NCBI GenBank assembly: GCA_035610835.1
Contig: CM069442.1
Location: 34,326,452-34,390,451, forward strand
Source: Ophiura sarsii
Taxonomy: Eukaryota > Echinodermata > Ophiuroidea > Amphilepidida > Ophiuridae
Reading direction: 5' to 3'
Length of the DNA: 64,000 nucleotides
This document shows positions 1-44,965 of this stretch, in pieces. Below the pieces are notes generated by a model. That model searched no databases, was not told where the DNA came from, and was given only the letters and a program-made list of their open reading frames with translations. Position 1 is the first letter of the stretch, and each line of letters opens with the position of its first letter. A program made the translations under genes and the position numbers.

Positions 1-2647
1 AAGGCAGAATTTTGATATAAATAACTGTCTGATATTGAGATTTACAAACAAAAATGTATATTATTAATATTATGACCCGTATTATCGGCGTCAAAACATG
101 TATCAAAGGCATTCAGATTTCAAAAAGGCATAATACGATTTGAATCAATTAGTCAATATTCTGGGAAACAGGCCTAATATTTAGTAATTGGGACATCCTT
201 TTTGTACAGAGTTGACACCTAAGCCGTGGTACTTTGACATTATAGATCGTTTGATTTTTTTCTTCTTTTCTGTGTATATCATCATGGTAGTGGGTGTACC
301 GCCATTTTGTAAAGTAATACTGAGGCGACTGCAGAATTCAACGTCCATACATTTGAGTAAGAAGTATTCAGACTCGTTAGCATGGTGTCTTCAGCAAATG
401 TTCTGTGAAAATAAACTGAATAAATAAAAACTAGCAAATGCTGTAACTCACCATTGGGTCAAATAAATGAACACTTACTTGTCCAGCAAAAAGCTCAAGC
501 AATGACAAGAGGTCAACCAGTAAAGGCATAAATGAAGCTATGCTTCAGTTAATACATTTTGCTCAAACAGGTTAGCGATTGCTTCGAGTTTAACAATTAG
601 CAGGTTGATCATATACTAGTGATTGACTTTGACTTGTGCTGGCCCAGGTGACAAATATGCTTATGCAACATTCTACTTATTGAACTGAAACCAATTTTGG
701 TATCACGATACACATCCATATATGGTCTTATATACCCTGACATTTCTCTTACACGCATGCAATACAAGTGTGGAAGCAAAAGGTCAAGATACTCATAAAG
801 GATCTTACAAAATGTAAGCAAATGCTGCAGATTACTCAAGCATTTACTAACACAATGCTTACTATTGTCTAATTATTAATTGGATAAGTAATTGTGGAAT
901 AGCGTACTGCAGAAACAAGTCCAAGCAGCATGTGCCGTGTATAGAGCGCACTTAGCTATGTATGCTGCGAGAGCCCGATAATATGCACAAGCCCCCGCGC
1001 GATGCTAGCACAACATCAATTGCGTATCTCGTAGCTGCGTATATGCTAGTGGAAACTTGGTTTGTTCAATAATTAATCGGACTATAGCCATCAATTGCTT
1101 AAGCTATGGCTTTTTAGCAATTGTTTTACTCTTTGGCGTTTACTTGATGAGCAAAGGCTAATGTATAAGTTACTGCTAGTCTTCATTTATTTGGCCCATA
1201 GTGTCACAAAAATTGGAGTATGCAAGAATTATAACAAGCAAGTGCTGAATGAGAGAGTATGACAACTGATGCTGAAAAAATTAAAATTAAATTGTGGTCA
1301 AAAATGTTAACAGAACAAAATGAACAAAATTGACCAGTTTCAAAACAGAAGGTTTCCACACCCACCAAAACTCTACTCACAAAACTGATATTTCCAAGCA
1401 CTGTAAATCCAACATATGAATGTAAATACCCCTCATTATTATTTGTAAGCCTGGTCTACACAGGATAACCAAGGACCAAAGGACATGCCCTTCCGTCTCG
1501 AATGAATACTTATTACGGCATAAATTATATTGTAATAGACTACAAACAATCTGTGTTTGGTCGCAGCACTTGTGGCATTAAATGTGTGCCAGGTTTCTGA
1601 AATAATTACGATAAATGTCCATATATTAACGCTTAGGATTTGATGCATCTGAAGCCATGTGCAGTAATAAAACACCCGTCATTACATTTCCAAAATACAT
1701 CTTTGCAAAGAAAACAAAAAATTATGAATTTATTGACCAGGCGACAGCAATTCCGTGGCATGCTGAGCCTGATTAGCGGCTCAGATAGTTCATGATAAAA
1801 TATATAATACTTTGTTGTGCGTATTGGATGCTAGGCTAGGCAGGGTCACTATTTTCACTTTGTATTCTCCTGGACTTTACATACAAATGCGAAGTCACCC
1901 ATTCTTTCCGTCTAAAAACATCTTAAAATGTGTACTTTGGGATAAAATATTTACATGCAATTTGCACGTTGAGGTATCATTATAAAAAAAGGTGACACAT
2001 CGCATCAAAATGAGGTACATCTTGTCTGATAAAAATTGAGGTTCTGGAATTACCCAACAGAATAATTATAATTTAAGTGTTTGTTAAAGGATACTTTCTG
2101 AATTTGAAGCTTGTACTTTGCAAGATATGACCAAAAACTTGATTTTTTGCCAAAACACTATTGATACTTGACCTGTTTACCAGGCACTAGCTCTGTATCT
2201 CAAATTGAAGTAGCCAAGTTGGCCTACAAGATGTGCCTTTTCAATGCGATGGGTCGCAAAAATATAACCATATATGACCATTACTGTACAGTTACTGCTA
2301 GAAAACCCAATGTTATGCTGATGGTTACATAATTGTATGGTTTATCAGTAGCCTTAGTTACATCATACTGAATGCAGCAATTAAAAAATATTCATAATAT
2401 TATTCACAATCAATTAGCATGAAAAAATATCAACTGATTAATTCGCTCAAATTCTTGTCAACAAGACATGAATGCTCATTAATTAACGAACGTCTAATAT
2501 GCAACAGTTACACATAAAAAACATAAATAACAAAATAAAAGTAGGCATTTCATATAGTCCAGTTCATTTAGTTTTCTTGAATCCACAAAGCGCCGGTCGA
2601 TGTCTTAAAAACAGTCATGTTGTGAATATTTCTCTAGATCAAAACAG

Positions 2648-2949
2648 TGGCGTGTCCAGTAAGGGGGCGGGCTGCCCCATTTAGGCTATCATTTGGTTGA
2701 ATTGCACCCATTGATTCAAATTCGGGGGAATTAAAGTTGTTTTACTCCATTTCTAACCAATTTCAAGACATCATTCAAGGAAATCAAAACCAAATTAGTA
2801 TAAAAATAGCAAATGTTTGTGCGCTTATGTCCAGGAATATCATTTTAAAGCCTGTTTAAAACCATGGCCAAATTCCTGTAAATAGTACTAATAAAATGAA
2901 CAAATAATCGGGCAAAATGAAGTCATTCGTGGGAATCCTGGACACGCCA
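2648..2949. mobile_element. MITE-like inverted-repeat element
   Basis: Ends in a perfect 12-bp inverted repeat: tggcgtgtccag at 2648-2659 and ctggacacgcca at 2938-2949. About 300 bp, no coding capacity, AT-rich interior with a short GC-rich left shoulder. No clear target-site duplication. Superfamily not assigned. Confidence 0.45.
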
Positions 2950-3635
2950 ACGACCGTATTTAAAGATAATAGTGACAATTAAAGGGGTCACTAATGCAGA
3001 ATCTTTTCACACAAAGGTCCCTGACTGTATGGTCACTGGTTTGTCATTAGATTCGGAATACTACACATGGTTTTTATGAAATCAAAAAACCTCTGAAACG
3101 GAATAGGGTGAAAATAAACCTGGGATATGTAGCTAATCGTTTGTGCCGAGTTGAGTTTTCAAGAACAATGTTCACTAATTGAAAGTGGTCAGCAAATACT
3201 GCAGTGGTCACTTAACAAAACTGTGGCAATGCACGGGTAACTTTAATCAACAAATTGTTTACCATTCTGTCACATTTAAACAAATCTACATTTAATTTGC
3301 ACTTTTGTTGTTGGGCATGGAAAATAAATGCAGAGCGAAAATATCAATTTTAAGGAGTGGTCACTTATGCAGTGGTCAAGCATGTTATCCTGGAAGAGCT
3401 GTACAGTCCAATAACGTGGTAACGGTATATCCCGTGAATACATACGCAGTATGGTATAAATGTATAACTTAATCATCCCCTTAATACAGATAATTTATAA
3501 TCAAACAATACAGCCTATTTAGTGTTACCAGGAATGCATCAACCTTGAATCTGGTGTGACTCCCTGCTAAAAATAATCAGAAAACAGATGATCTCTGTTA
3601 AAAATAATCAGATCAACGATACACATTTTTCGGTT

Positions 3636-3768
3636 CTACCTCCATGTAAGGGAATCACGAAACTAGTCTAGTGTGAAAACTTCATTGTGGTATTATAAGC
3701 TTTATTCAGTATAATCCCTCAATGAAGTCTTTACCCTAGACTAACTCTGCCTCCCTTACATGAAGGTA
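3636..3768. mobile_element. Short palindromic element
   Basis: The left half (cctccatgtaaggga, actagtctagtgtgaaaac, ttcatt) is mirrored by the right half (aatgaagtcttta, ccctagacta, tcccttacatgaagg). The whole ~130 bp could fold into one imperfect hairpin. No coding capacity; probably a small MITE. Confidence 0.5.
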
Positions 3769-6153
3769 ACACCCATTTTTCTCTGTGTTTTGTAGAGCAT
3801 AAATGGTGATTATTTTGAATCAAATTTTGACCATTACTATCAATTAACTCATACCATTGAACACAGAGTATATCTGATGAACACTCGATACAATCATACA
3901 CAAATTACCAGGGTGCATCACCAGGGTTCTCCAAATGTTATTAGCAGGGTGTAGGGACTAGGATATGTAGGGACGAGGGTGTATACGAACTAGGGTGTAT
4001 AAGACCCAAGTCTATAAATAAAATAAAATCATAATGGGCTCCTGATCCTCACAATCTCATAACCTCTAGAGGCAATGATGTTAGTAAGCGTTTGACTGGT
4101 CATATTACTAAACTAGCACAGCAATTGTTGTTCATACACATTACATTGAAGCACCTTGAGGCTTGTCTATGTGTATAACTGATATGCAATTGCTGTACAA
4201 GTGTTTTGGAGGAGAGCACAACATTTTTCATGCTCAAACATTTTAAACAATTTCACATGTTAAATCCCTCATGGTCAACCAGTTTACACAATTTCAATTG
4301 TTAACTTCCTTCCAGATTGCGTCCTTTATCAAATCAAACCCCAATGACTATGCTTTTTTATTTTCGTACAAATATATAAGTATATGGTTATGTGGGAAAA
4401 GCATCAATGTAGCCTGAACATTTCCTTTTAAACACTAAACCAACATCACTGCCTCGAGAAAGCCAAACTGACCATAGCATGTAGCTTCAGATAGCTAGCA
4501 TTTTTCTGTAAAAGCTGAATAAGGCAAAAGAAATTGTTGTTGTATTGGCATAACCCACTCGACCCTAATTTACCCCCTCCCCATCATAAGTGGTGGTGCT
4601 CCTCATCAAAAAGGAATACAGCACACAGCAAATCTGAAGATCACAAACTGCCTCTTTATGATATTTTGTAATTGATTTGACTCTGTGAGATCAAATTTAG
4701 TAATTTATAGTATATATATGCAATTCAAAATATCTATACAGGAAGTTGGGTGGAGGGGGGAGGGGGGTTGCAGGAAATTCGCCCGCCCTACCCTAATTTT
4801 TAATGGCATGTTACGCCAATACAACATTTTAAAATATTTGTTTGCCTAATGAGAACCCTAAACAGATATTGCTATTACATGTTCAATTAGACATTGAGTG
4901 TACAAAATTACATCTACGCATTAAGACATGTCAATATCCTATTTGGTGACCTGTTAAAATAAGAAACAATCTGAAAGCTGTGAGGTATGTGTGAAATGGT
5001 TGCAGAACGTGGCAACATTTATTCCACAGGGCACCAAACAAGATATTGCCAAAACAACCTTAGCATCAATTCAACTGGCTGGCTATACGACCAATACATG
5101 CTGATGTCCTATAACACAATTGGGGAAGGGGAGGGGGGACTCTGCCGGGCAATCATACAAACAGGGCAAGGCATAATGTACCACCGAGGGGGCAAGTAAC
5201 GATATGGCATTGTGCACAGGGTCGGACTTTAGCAATAAGAATGAGGTATATTAGGTTCTATTGATAAATTGACAATGTTTTGTCAGCAATGATGACACAC
5301 TCATTTAGCATTTTTCACTATGTGTGTCAATCTCTCTGATGACACACTCCTCTCACTTGTTCTTCAGTATATGGCTGGCAGCAGCGACGATATCAACGCA
5401 ATTGCTAATCTTTCGTTGACGTGACAGCGGAGATAAAGGTATTTTGCTCATCGCTTATAATGTGTCCGTGGCAATGATGAAGACACACTGGCCAACCAAT
5501 AGTCATTACATATCACTGATGATGATGATGCGCCAATTGTTCTTCACAAAGCAAAACTATAAACAATGAGGCGGTTGTTGCCAGACGTCAAATTTCCATG
5601 GTGGACAATGAACATCCGATTGCTGAACGCCGGCTTACTAAAATGGAGAGCATAGATGCAAGAAAGTAAAATAAGGCAGTCCTGCTGCTAATCTTCACTG
5701 CGCTATTTTCTGCCTCGTACAAAAAAAATCAAAACAATACTACGGTCTGCTTCCAGAGCACCAGCAAAATCACGCCGGCTTTGCAGCGTGTTTAATTGTT
5801 TTCATACTGCACCATATTGTGTAATCATTCACTCTTCTCCATACAACTGAACTGCTATTTCAACACAACATTGCATTGTGGGTACAACATTGCATTCTGG
5901 GTATACATACATACACTAACAACTGCGCGTGCTGCAAAACCACACACCGCTCATTGTACAATAAACTTCCGACTCCCACAATCAAAATGGCTCCTCAAAT
6001 CCAAAAAGTCCACTTTTAAAGTCTGCTTTTAAATTCCAAATCAAAGGTCCTGGAATCAAAGCACAGAGTTCGATGTAAAGGGTGGCAGTGTAGGTTAGGC
6101 AGGCGCGCAGTTTGCTAAGTAAATCAAAATTGTAGTATCCCACGTAATGTTTC

Positions 6154-38364
<32,211 letters not shown>

Positions 38365-38986
38365 CTGTAATAATGGACAAACATATATAGCAATTTGAAA
38401 TGATAGTTTGCTAAAAATAATAGATAGACATAATGTATAAAATAGCCATTCTCAGCTGAGTTAAGTCCAGGCATGAGAATTTTCAGATTTTTACACATGT
38501 TTACACTCTAAAAAAAAATTAAAAATTAAAAAATTAAAAAAATTAAAAAATTAAATAAACCTGACCCGACCCGCTGTCTTTCCCCCTGGAAGACTCACGT
38601 TCGGGACATAGCCTTCAGCTTCGTTTGATCTATTTTTTATTCACTATAAATTTTTCCGATTTTGTTAAACAAAATGCATTCTCATGCCTGAAAGTCCCAC
38701 TCTCTACCACCAATTCCAAATGGGATCAGAAGGGGGAAGGGGGGAAGGGGGAAGGGGGAAGGGGGAAGGGGGGAATTACTCTTATTTATCAGAGACATTA
38801 CAATATAGTTGCTCCTAAATAATTGTACTGAAATTCAACAGATTCTGTGTCATTGCACACATCCTTACGTTACGCGATAGACTGAACGGTGATATTCTTA
38901 TTGGTTAAACATGATTTTGTTGGCCCTCACATGCAACCAAAGAGAATTAATCACAATTACTAAACCACTCTTACTCATCAAGCGCT

Positions 38987-39253
38987 CTAGGCCTTGGCAT
39001 CTCTGTTTTTAAACGCATGAATCAGACCCCAGATTGTGCGCAATGTCGCCATAAGATCAAGACACTCGATCATTTTTGGCCCGATATTTATGGCAGTGAC
39101 CGGCCGATATCCTGCTGGTACAACATTTTTCAAACAGCATAACAGCTCGGGGACATAGCAACTGTAGCGGTGACCACTAGGTCGTGAGCGGACAACAGCA
39201 TTGCTTCTCCGTGGCCGAACGGCCAACATTAACATGTTTTCTAGTGGCATCAC
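38987..39253 (-). other. Unrecognised 88-codon open frame with balanced codon use
   Basis: Starts MMPLENMLMLAVRPRR and ends AFKNRDAKA. Locally higher GC than its surroundings and no low complexity. I see no signal peptide, known motif or splice signals that would link it to ZMIZ1. It could be a relic of a gene, an exon, or chance. Confidence 0.2.
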
Positions 39254-39634
39254 TCATAAAATTGTCAATTCACAAGTTGCGTGTTGTGCTACGTGTAATT
39301 AACTTTGAACATATTTAAAACAAAATTGGTAAGTGTGGTAGGTTAAAGCATATCCTATAGCAGCTTTGTACCTAATAAGGTTTACCATTTGCAGATTGTG
39401 CTCATATCATCAATAAGGTCCAGGAAAGAAAAAGTGGTATTTTTTTGGTGTTCTGATTTAATTATAATTTATTTTTCATTTTAGGATAACTTTTCAAAGG
39501 ACGTTTCAGTTTTTCAGATTATTATTCAAGCTTTAAAAATGTTCAAGAAATACTTTTCAAAAGGTATTGTGACTATTTGGGTGACCCTATCCCCCCCCCC
39601 CCTGCCCCCTGAAGAAGAAAAATAATAATAATAA

Positions 39635-39944
39635 GGCTATATTAAAAAATCTTTTGTCTCAAAGCTCTTCAGATTTTCAAAACCTAATGCGAAATGCGGT
39701 TTTTATTTTAATTTTTATAAATATAAAATATTGAAATCCTTGTAAAAGTGACCTTTTGTATTTAAAATGATGTGATCAATGAAAATCTGAAAATTGGTGA
39801 AACTTTGGGATTGATTTTTTTTTGGGGGGGGGGGGGGGGGGGGAAAGGGAAAAAAAGAAAAAAAGAAGATTTGTTTTCTTCTAATGCGCATCAATTAACT
39901 AACGCGCGCGAGAGCTTTGAGACAAATGATTTTTTAATATAGCC
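39635..39944. mobile_element. Harbinger-like MITE (GGCTATATTAAAAAATC family), copy 3
   Basis: 310 bp from ggctatattaaaaaatcttt to aatgattttttaatatagcc with TAA on both sides (39632-39634 and 39945-39947). It carries a poly-G run of about 19 bases in the middle, probably expanded after insertion. Same interior motifs as the copies at 29038 and 37323. Confidence 0.85.
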
Positions 39945-42900
39945 TAATAAAAAAAACCTAAATGAATAAAAGAAAAAAAGGGGAAAAAAGAAGAAAAAAC
40001 CTTCCTCTTTCGGGCTTTGTTAAAATTTGTTTGACTATTGATACTATTAAAGTCAATGTCTTTTTGCTAAAAAACAAAAAGATCCCGTACGCTAATCATG
40101 TACATTTGTATTTTACTCAACCTAACTTGTCCCCATTATAATGTGCTGAAATATGATGCGACGCTACGCTGCAATGACGATGTGCAGTATTAATAACGAA
40201 ACCTCCGAACTGTCTTTACTTCTTCACGCTCCAATGTTTACAGGAACACAACTGAGATGGAGGTTTACGGGCACGTCACAATATATTACACTCGGCGGCT
40301 TAAACAATCATGACTGCGCGGAGTGAAGAATAATTAAACCAGCTATTGATGTTTTGTTTATATTTTATATCTGCCACGAGTCTAGCGATGTTGTAAAAGC
40401 AGTTGTTCCAAGCACTTGATTTTTAATTTCAAATGACCGTAAGCCTCTTGAAACAACCCACATTGACGCACACCTACACACTTTTCTAATAATGTGAAGT
40501 AAAAAACAATGTATTAAGCACCGGTACACAGCTTTTTCGGGTCATAAAAGATAAATATGATCACCTTAAAATCACTTCAAATTAGTTAATTCACATTGAC
40601 ACCTACATCTACTTGTATTCGATTTTGGATGAATGTAAACGGGGTGTACGATTTATGTAGACCTTGGACCATCTCTCTACATTCGCACATCCATGTCGAA
40701 TTAACAAGAATACAATAACCATAGAAAGCTGACACTCACAGAAATAGAATGCATTAAAAATACAACACTCAACTTTATGTAATTACGTACATTAGAGAAT
40801 GCACTATTATTCTATACATTAACAAGCTTTTTATCTCAACAAACAAACAACCGCGCCTTTAAATGAACGCACACAAAAATCTGACCGATTATTGAATAGA
40901 AAATGATCAGAAAATTGGCAAGAGTAATAGACGAAGCGATATTATTATCGCCATTCAAACGCTGACAATGGGGAGACGCAAAGCAAGCAATAAACGGACG
41001 TGGAATCGATTGAGCCGGTGATATCGCGGCACAAAAGGCAAACGATTCAGGGACACAAAGGCTTGGATTTTATACAACAAAGTTCTGCCTCGCTGCTTGC
41101 TTGCTGTCTTGCCTACTGCGTTTAAGCAAGTATTTGACACTGCTGAAGGTCTTGCAATTGAACTATTATTTCTTCCCAGCGAGAGTCAATTGCCACGCAA
41201 AGTGGGTCACTTTAGGGAAAGTGAGGGTATTGTAGGACTTAATGACTTGGGGAAAGGAAGGGTTTGGATGAAACAGTATCCCAGGCTATTCGACAGAGAA
41301 GATTAGGGCCACTCACTTGTTGGTGGTACAAAGTTCCCTTGGTAACTCTCCCCCCCCCCCCCCCCCCCTCCTCACGAATCCTCTACGATCTTCTCTTCTA
41401 ATCTTGCTCATTCTATGCCTCAATGATCTGACACCATTTACAAAACCCCACCGATGATGTTGATCATTTCCAAAGTAACATTAAATTAATATGTGATTTC
41501 ATGGTTTACAGGGACTGATGAGTACCAATTTATATCAATTGGTCACTATATAAAAGTTTACAATGAGCGGATGAATTACAATAGCTATGCAGTATAATAT
41601 GTAATGGCTATGATTTGGGGGTTGAATTATAACATCTTTTATAGCTCTATTAATGGTTTAACTATATTGATGGGTTGCACTATAACATCTTGAGTATCAT
41701 ACTCATAGCTCCAAGGGGTTGAATTAAAATAAAACTTCATGACTATAATAACTCCTGGGCATTTTGTATAACAAATGATCATAACTAGAGATTAAATATA
41801 TACATCAATATAAATCTACTCTATCTAAGCCTAGAAAAAACTGCTCCCAATCCGAGAACCTCTATCAACCGGAGAACCGCCCCTTAGCTCAGCCAGGATG
41901 GCTGACTCAGTGTTTCTATATTCTATCTTAGTATAGTATTTCCCTGGATAGGCTGGTTTTTTTAGTGGCCCTACAAGAAGGGCTAACGCTTGCATAGGAA
42001 TTGCATCCAAAAGCCTTATGAACATGACCATATGGCGCAGCAATACGACTGATACACACGATGAGGGGTAGAATTAAAACGTGTTGAGTATCTATTGAGC
42101 AGGTCTCAGATGTTGTGCATGTTTAATGACGTTGTGCCCGAGTGAATCTCTTTTCTAAAGTATACTCTAAGGAGTTTGGTGTTTGCGATGATGTGACAAC
42201 GAGAAACCTAACGGGGGCCAATCACCGAATCTCATAGATATCCAGAGCTTCTGTACTATATCAAATTCCCTACTACCAGCGACATGGCAATGTGGATTTT
42301 CTTTTTCTTTAGGAGGGGTAGGTCAGGAGGGGGAATAAGTAAGTTTCCTTTTTCTTATTACAGGCTATAAGCCAACATAGAAGAAATGTCATGCAGCGCT
42401 CTTATCGCTGCCTGTCGCAAGCTTTTTGGGCCGACCGACACCATGCATTAATGACTACCGTGAAGAGATTGGTTTAACTCATTCTCTACAATAGATTGTG
42501 CAAGTGGCGTTGAATCACTCTTGTATCAATTTGGTAAATGGGATGCTGGGCTAGCAGGCAAACTGCTATCTGATATTCCATAATATACATGTAGCTATGC
42601 AGTACTATGGGCAAGGAGAGAATTGTCGCACACAGCGGGCTTCGAGAGCTGTGGTGTCGCATTGCTGCTTATTTTAATATTAAGATTGTAATTTACAGAT
42701 ACGTCTTCATGTGGCATATCTATCTAACGCCCTCAACCCGACCTGGACTCTTCACTTAATTGTTATCAACTCAATCTGATCATTTGAGGCATGCATAAAA
42801 ATGAGACATTTTGGTTGTGTAAATCTAATAAAAGATTTTTTAATTTGTAAATAAAATCTATACTTGAGTTAAAATAAGGATTCAGTGTAACTGAATGAAG

Positions 42901-43102
42901 GAATCTCCCTAGGGGTAGAGGTATTATAATAGAGACATTAAATTTTGTGCAAGGCAGCTATTGTATACAAAGTCAATAGTGGCCATTATTGCTGTCTCCA
43001 GCAATTTCACTTAGGTAAAATTCTGCAGGTAATAAATGTTTTGGGCAGTAAAACAATGCAATCTCTAGCCTTTTCACTCTTGAGTAAATTTTCAAGGGTG
43101 AA

Positions 43103-43458
43103 GATCAAAAGTGAAGAATATTTCACCCATTGTAGAGGGTGAGTGAAAAGTGACGCATATTTCACCCATTGTATAGGGTGAGTAAATAGTGAAGCATATT
43201 TCACCCATTGTATAGGGTGAGTGAAAAGTGAAGCATATTTCACCCATTGTATAGGGTGAGTGAAAAGTGAAGCATATTTCACCCATTGTATAGGGTGAGT
43301 GAAAAGTGACGCATATTTCACCCATTGTATAGGGTGAGTGAAAAGTGAAGCATATTTCACCCATTGTATAGGGTGAGTGAAAAGTGAAGCATATTTCACC
43401 CATTGTATAGGGTGAGTGAAAAGTGAAGCATATTTCACCTATTGTATAGGGTGAGTGA
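43103..43458. repeat. 39-bp hairpin minisatellite, nine units
   Basis: Units of aagtgaagcatatttcaccc / attgtatagggtgagtgaa repeat with a 39-bp period. Each unit contains tcaccc..gggtga, a 6-bp stem around an 8-base loop, so a single strand could form a row of hairpins. Sporadic variants (acgcat for aagcat, taaatag) occur. The 13-codon period keeps two minus-strand frames open for ~145 codons (KYASLFTHPIQWV repeats); there is no sign that these are genes. Confidence 0.92.
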
Positions 43459-44013
43459 ACCACTGGATGTCCTTGCAAGAAAATTGTGTTGTCCCAAGAT
43501 TGGGGGTTCATCTCATCATCTGCTGCTTGCAATTGAAATTGTACAGTGCTAATACTATAGCTAATCTAAACATATGATCCTATGGTGATTCAAGTGTGGT
43601 AAGAGGCCAGAATATGAACATTGGCGGAAGTATGGTATGGACCAGCAGTAGAGCTGAAGAGGCACAAGTTCCAGAACTACAGACTGACTTGGGAAGATTG
43701 TGGTGGCACGATATCACTAAAATCAAACAAATAATTGATGATCTAAGCGCTCATGTGTGTTGCACTGCATTCCAAAACATTCCAAAAGTGCAATCAATGT
43801 GGCTGACTGGCTGAGATATTGTTGACATGGAGCGTGATTGGTTATTTCTGAAATGTTTACACATAGGCCTACATCAATATCTTCTGGTTCATTGCGCCCT
43901 TGCCCTATGCTCTATGGTGGTCAGGCAGAAGTTGCAGGAATGGTTTGAAATGATCAACAATTATTTGTTTTGATTATAATAGCAGTGTGTTCATCCAAAA
44001 TTAATAAAGAGGC

Positions 44014-44248
44014 ACTAAAGTTCAATCAGTTCCAAAGTGGCAAGAAATATATTTGGTTTTATCTTTCCGCGCGCAAAAGTAATCCAAGCGCGTGCCCGCG
44101 ATTTAATATGGCCACACGCACATGGTATTGGTCCGACACATGCGTCATGCATACGATGCACTATTTGCCTTCATGTGCGCCTGCATCCTTCTGTATTCAT
44201 TCGCTGCTGTAAGGCGGCTTCGCCAATTTAGAACTGATCAAACTATAG
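44014..44248. mobile_element. AGTTCCAAATTGG MITE family, copy 3
   Basis: Left end actaaagttcaatcagttcc, right end cgccaatttagaactgatca / aactatagt. Interior ccgcgcgcaaaagtaatcca / agcg and catccttctgtattcattcg match copy 2. About 235 bp. Confidence 0.75.
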
Positions 44249-44715
44249 TGACTCAAATGTGGCAAATAGTGGTAGCAGCAGGTTTACACAAGCCTCAAGA
44301 GACATGACCTCCTCCAGGTAAAACTTGGCTAGCACCAAAACATGACCTTCTCATCTAATTCTAGTCTTGACCTCACTAGGGACAAATTGGGCCAATCAAA
44401 TACTTTACAATGTTTCTCATTGGTACACAGTGGTTCTTATGGTTTGGCATTTTAATTTTATTTCCACACAAAATCAAGTTTCTCTAGCTTTTGACACTGC
44501 AAAGCATGAGTCTACCCCCTCTAACTAATCCCAGCTTTTCACAGAAATAATTAAGAGAAATGGAATTTAATTTCACTTTCCCCAAAATGCAGTAGCTAAG
44601 CCAGTCAGCCTGTAGCCTCTGGTATGTTCACCTTCTACTTACTATGCAAGAACCTTGAACTCCGCATAGGCTTGTATTATTATGGTGAACTTCAATCAAC
44701 TTGTACAGTGTGATT

Positions 44716-44965
44716 GTAGTACCAGAAAGCTTTGGTGAAATAGCTGCTCTAAGCTTTATTCTAATTGAGCTACAAATCTACACAAAACTGAATTGCATGA
44801 GGCAGCCATTGCACATACATGTACACACACACTCTTTCCGTCAGCGACTGTAGTACAAGAGCTTTGATGAAATAGCTGCTGTGAGCTATATTTTAATTGA
44901 CCTACACATCTACACAAACTGAATTGCTTGGGGCAGCCATTACACATTAGACACACACTCTGTCT
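44716..44965. repeat. 134-bp tandem duplication
   Basis: gtagtaccagaaagctttgg / tgaaatagctgct..ctacacaaaactgaattgc..ggcagccatt at 44716 is repeated from about 44850, each ending in a cacacacactc stretch. The units are about 85% alike by eye. Confidence 0.75.

Larger units (their letters stand above)
1..6153. other. 3' UTR and downstream flank of ZMIZ1; no gene seen
   Basis: No exon or conserved protein was recognised on either strand. The 3' UTR must start at 6153 and run to lower coordinates. An ATTAAA on the minus strand (plus tttaat at 5791-5796) and an AATAAA (plus tttatt at 5018-5023) are candidate poly(A) signals, but I cannot choose between them. Short open frames here look random. 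Two small inverted-repeat elements are listed separately. Confidence 0.5.
38365..42900. other. Upstream region: 5' intron or flank, no exon recognised
   Basis: Contains an (A/T)-rich AAATT run (38508-38560), a purine mirror run of GGGGGAA units (38728-38775), a Harbinger-like MITE, poly-G/poly-C runs and unique AT-rich DNA. I looked for the human ZMIZ1 N-terminal motifs (DWCGD, CAANRDKFTPKSA) and did not see them. The short frames at 40955-41140 and 41097-41306 show no recognisable domain. Confidence 0.5.

Noticed and set aside
42945..43142. Missing ZMIZ1 N-terminal exon
   Set aside because: Wrong strand and no resemblance to the expected DWCGD or CAANRDKF motifs.
43007..43532. Two minus-strand frames of ~145 codons with KYASLFTHPIQWV-type repeats
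   Set aside because: They follow from the 39-bp minisatellite period; no domain, no start or splice context.
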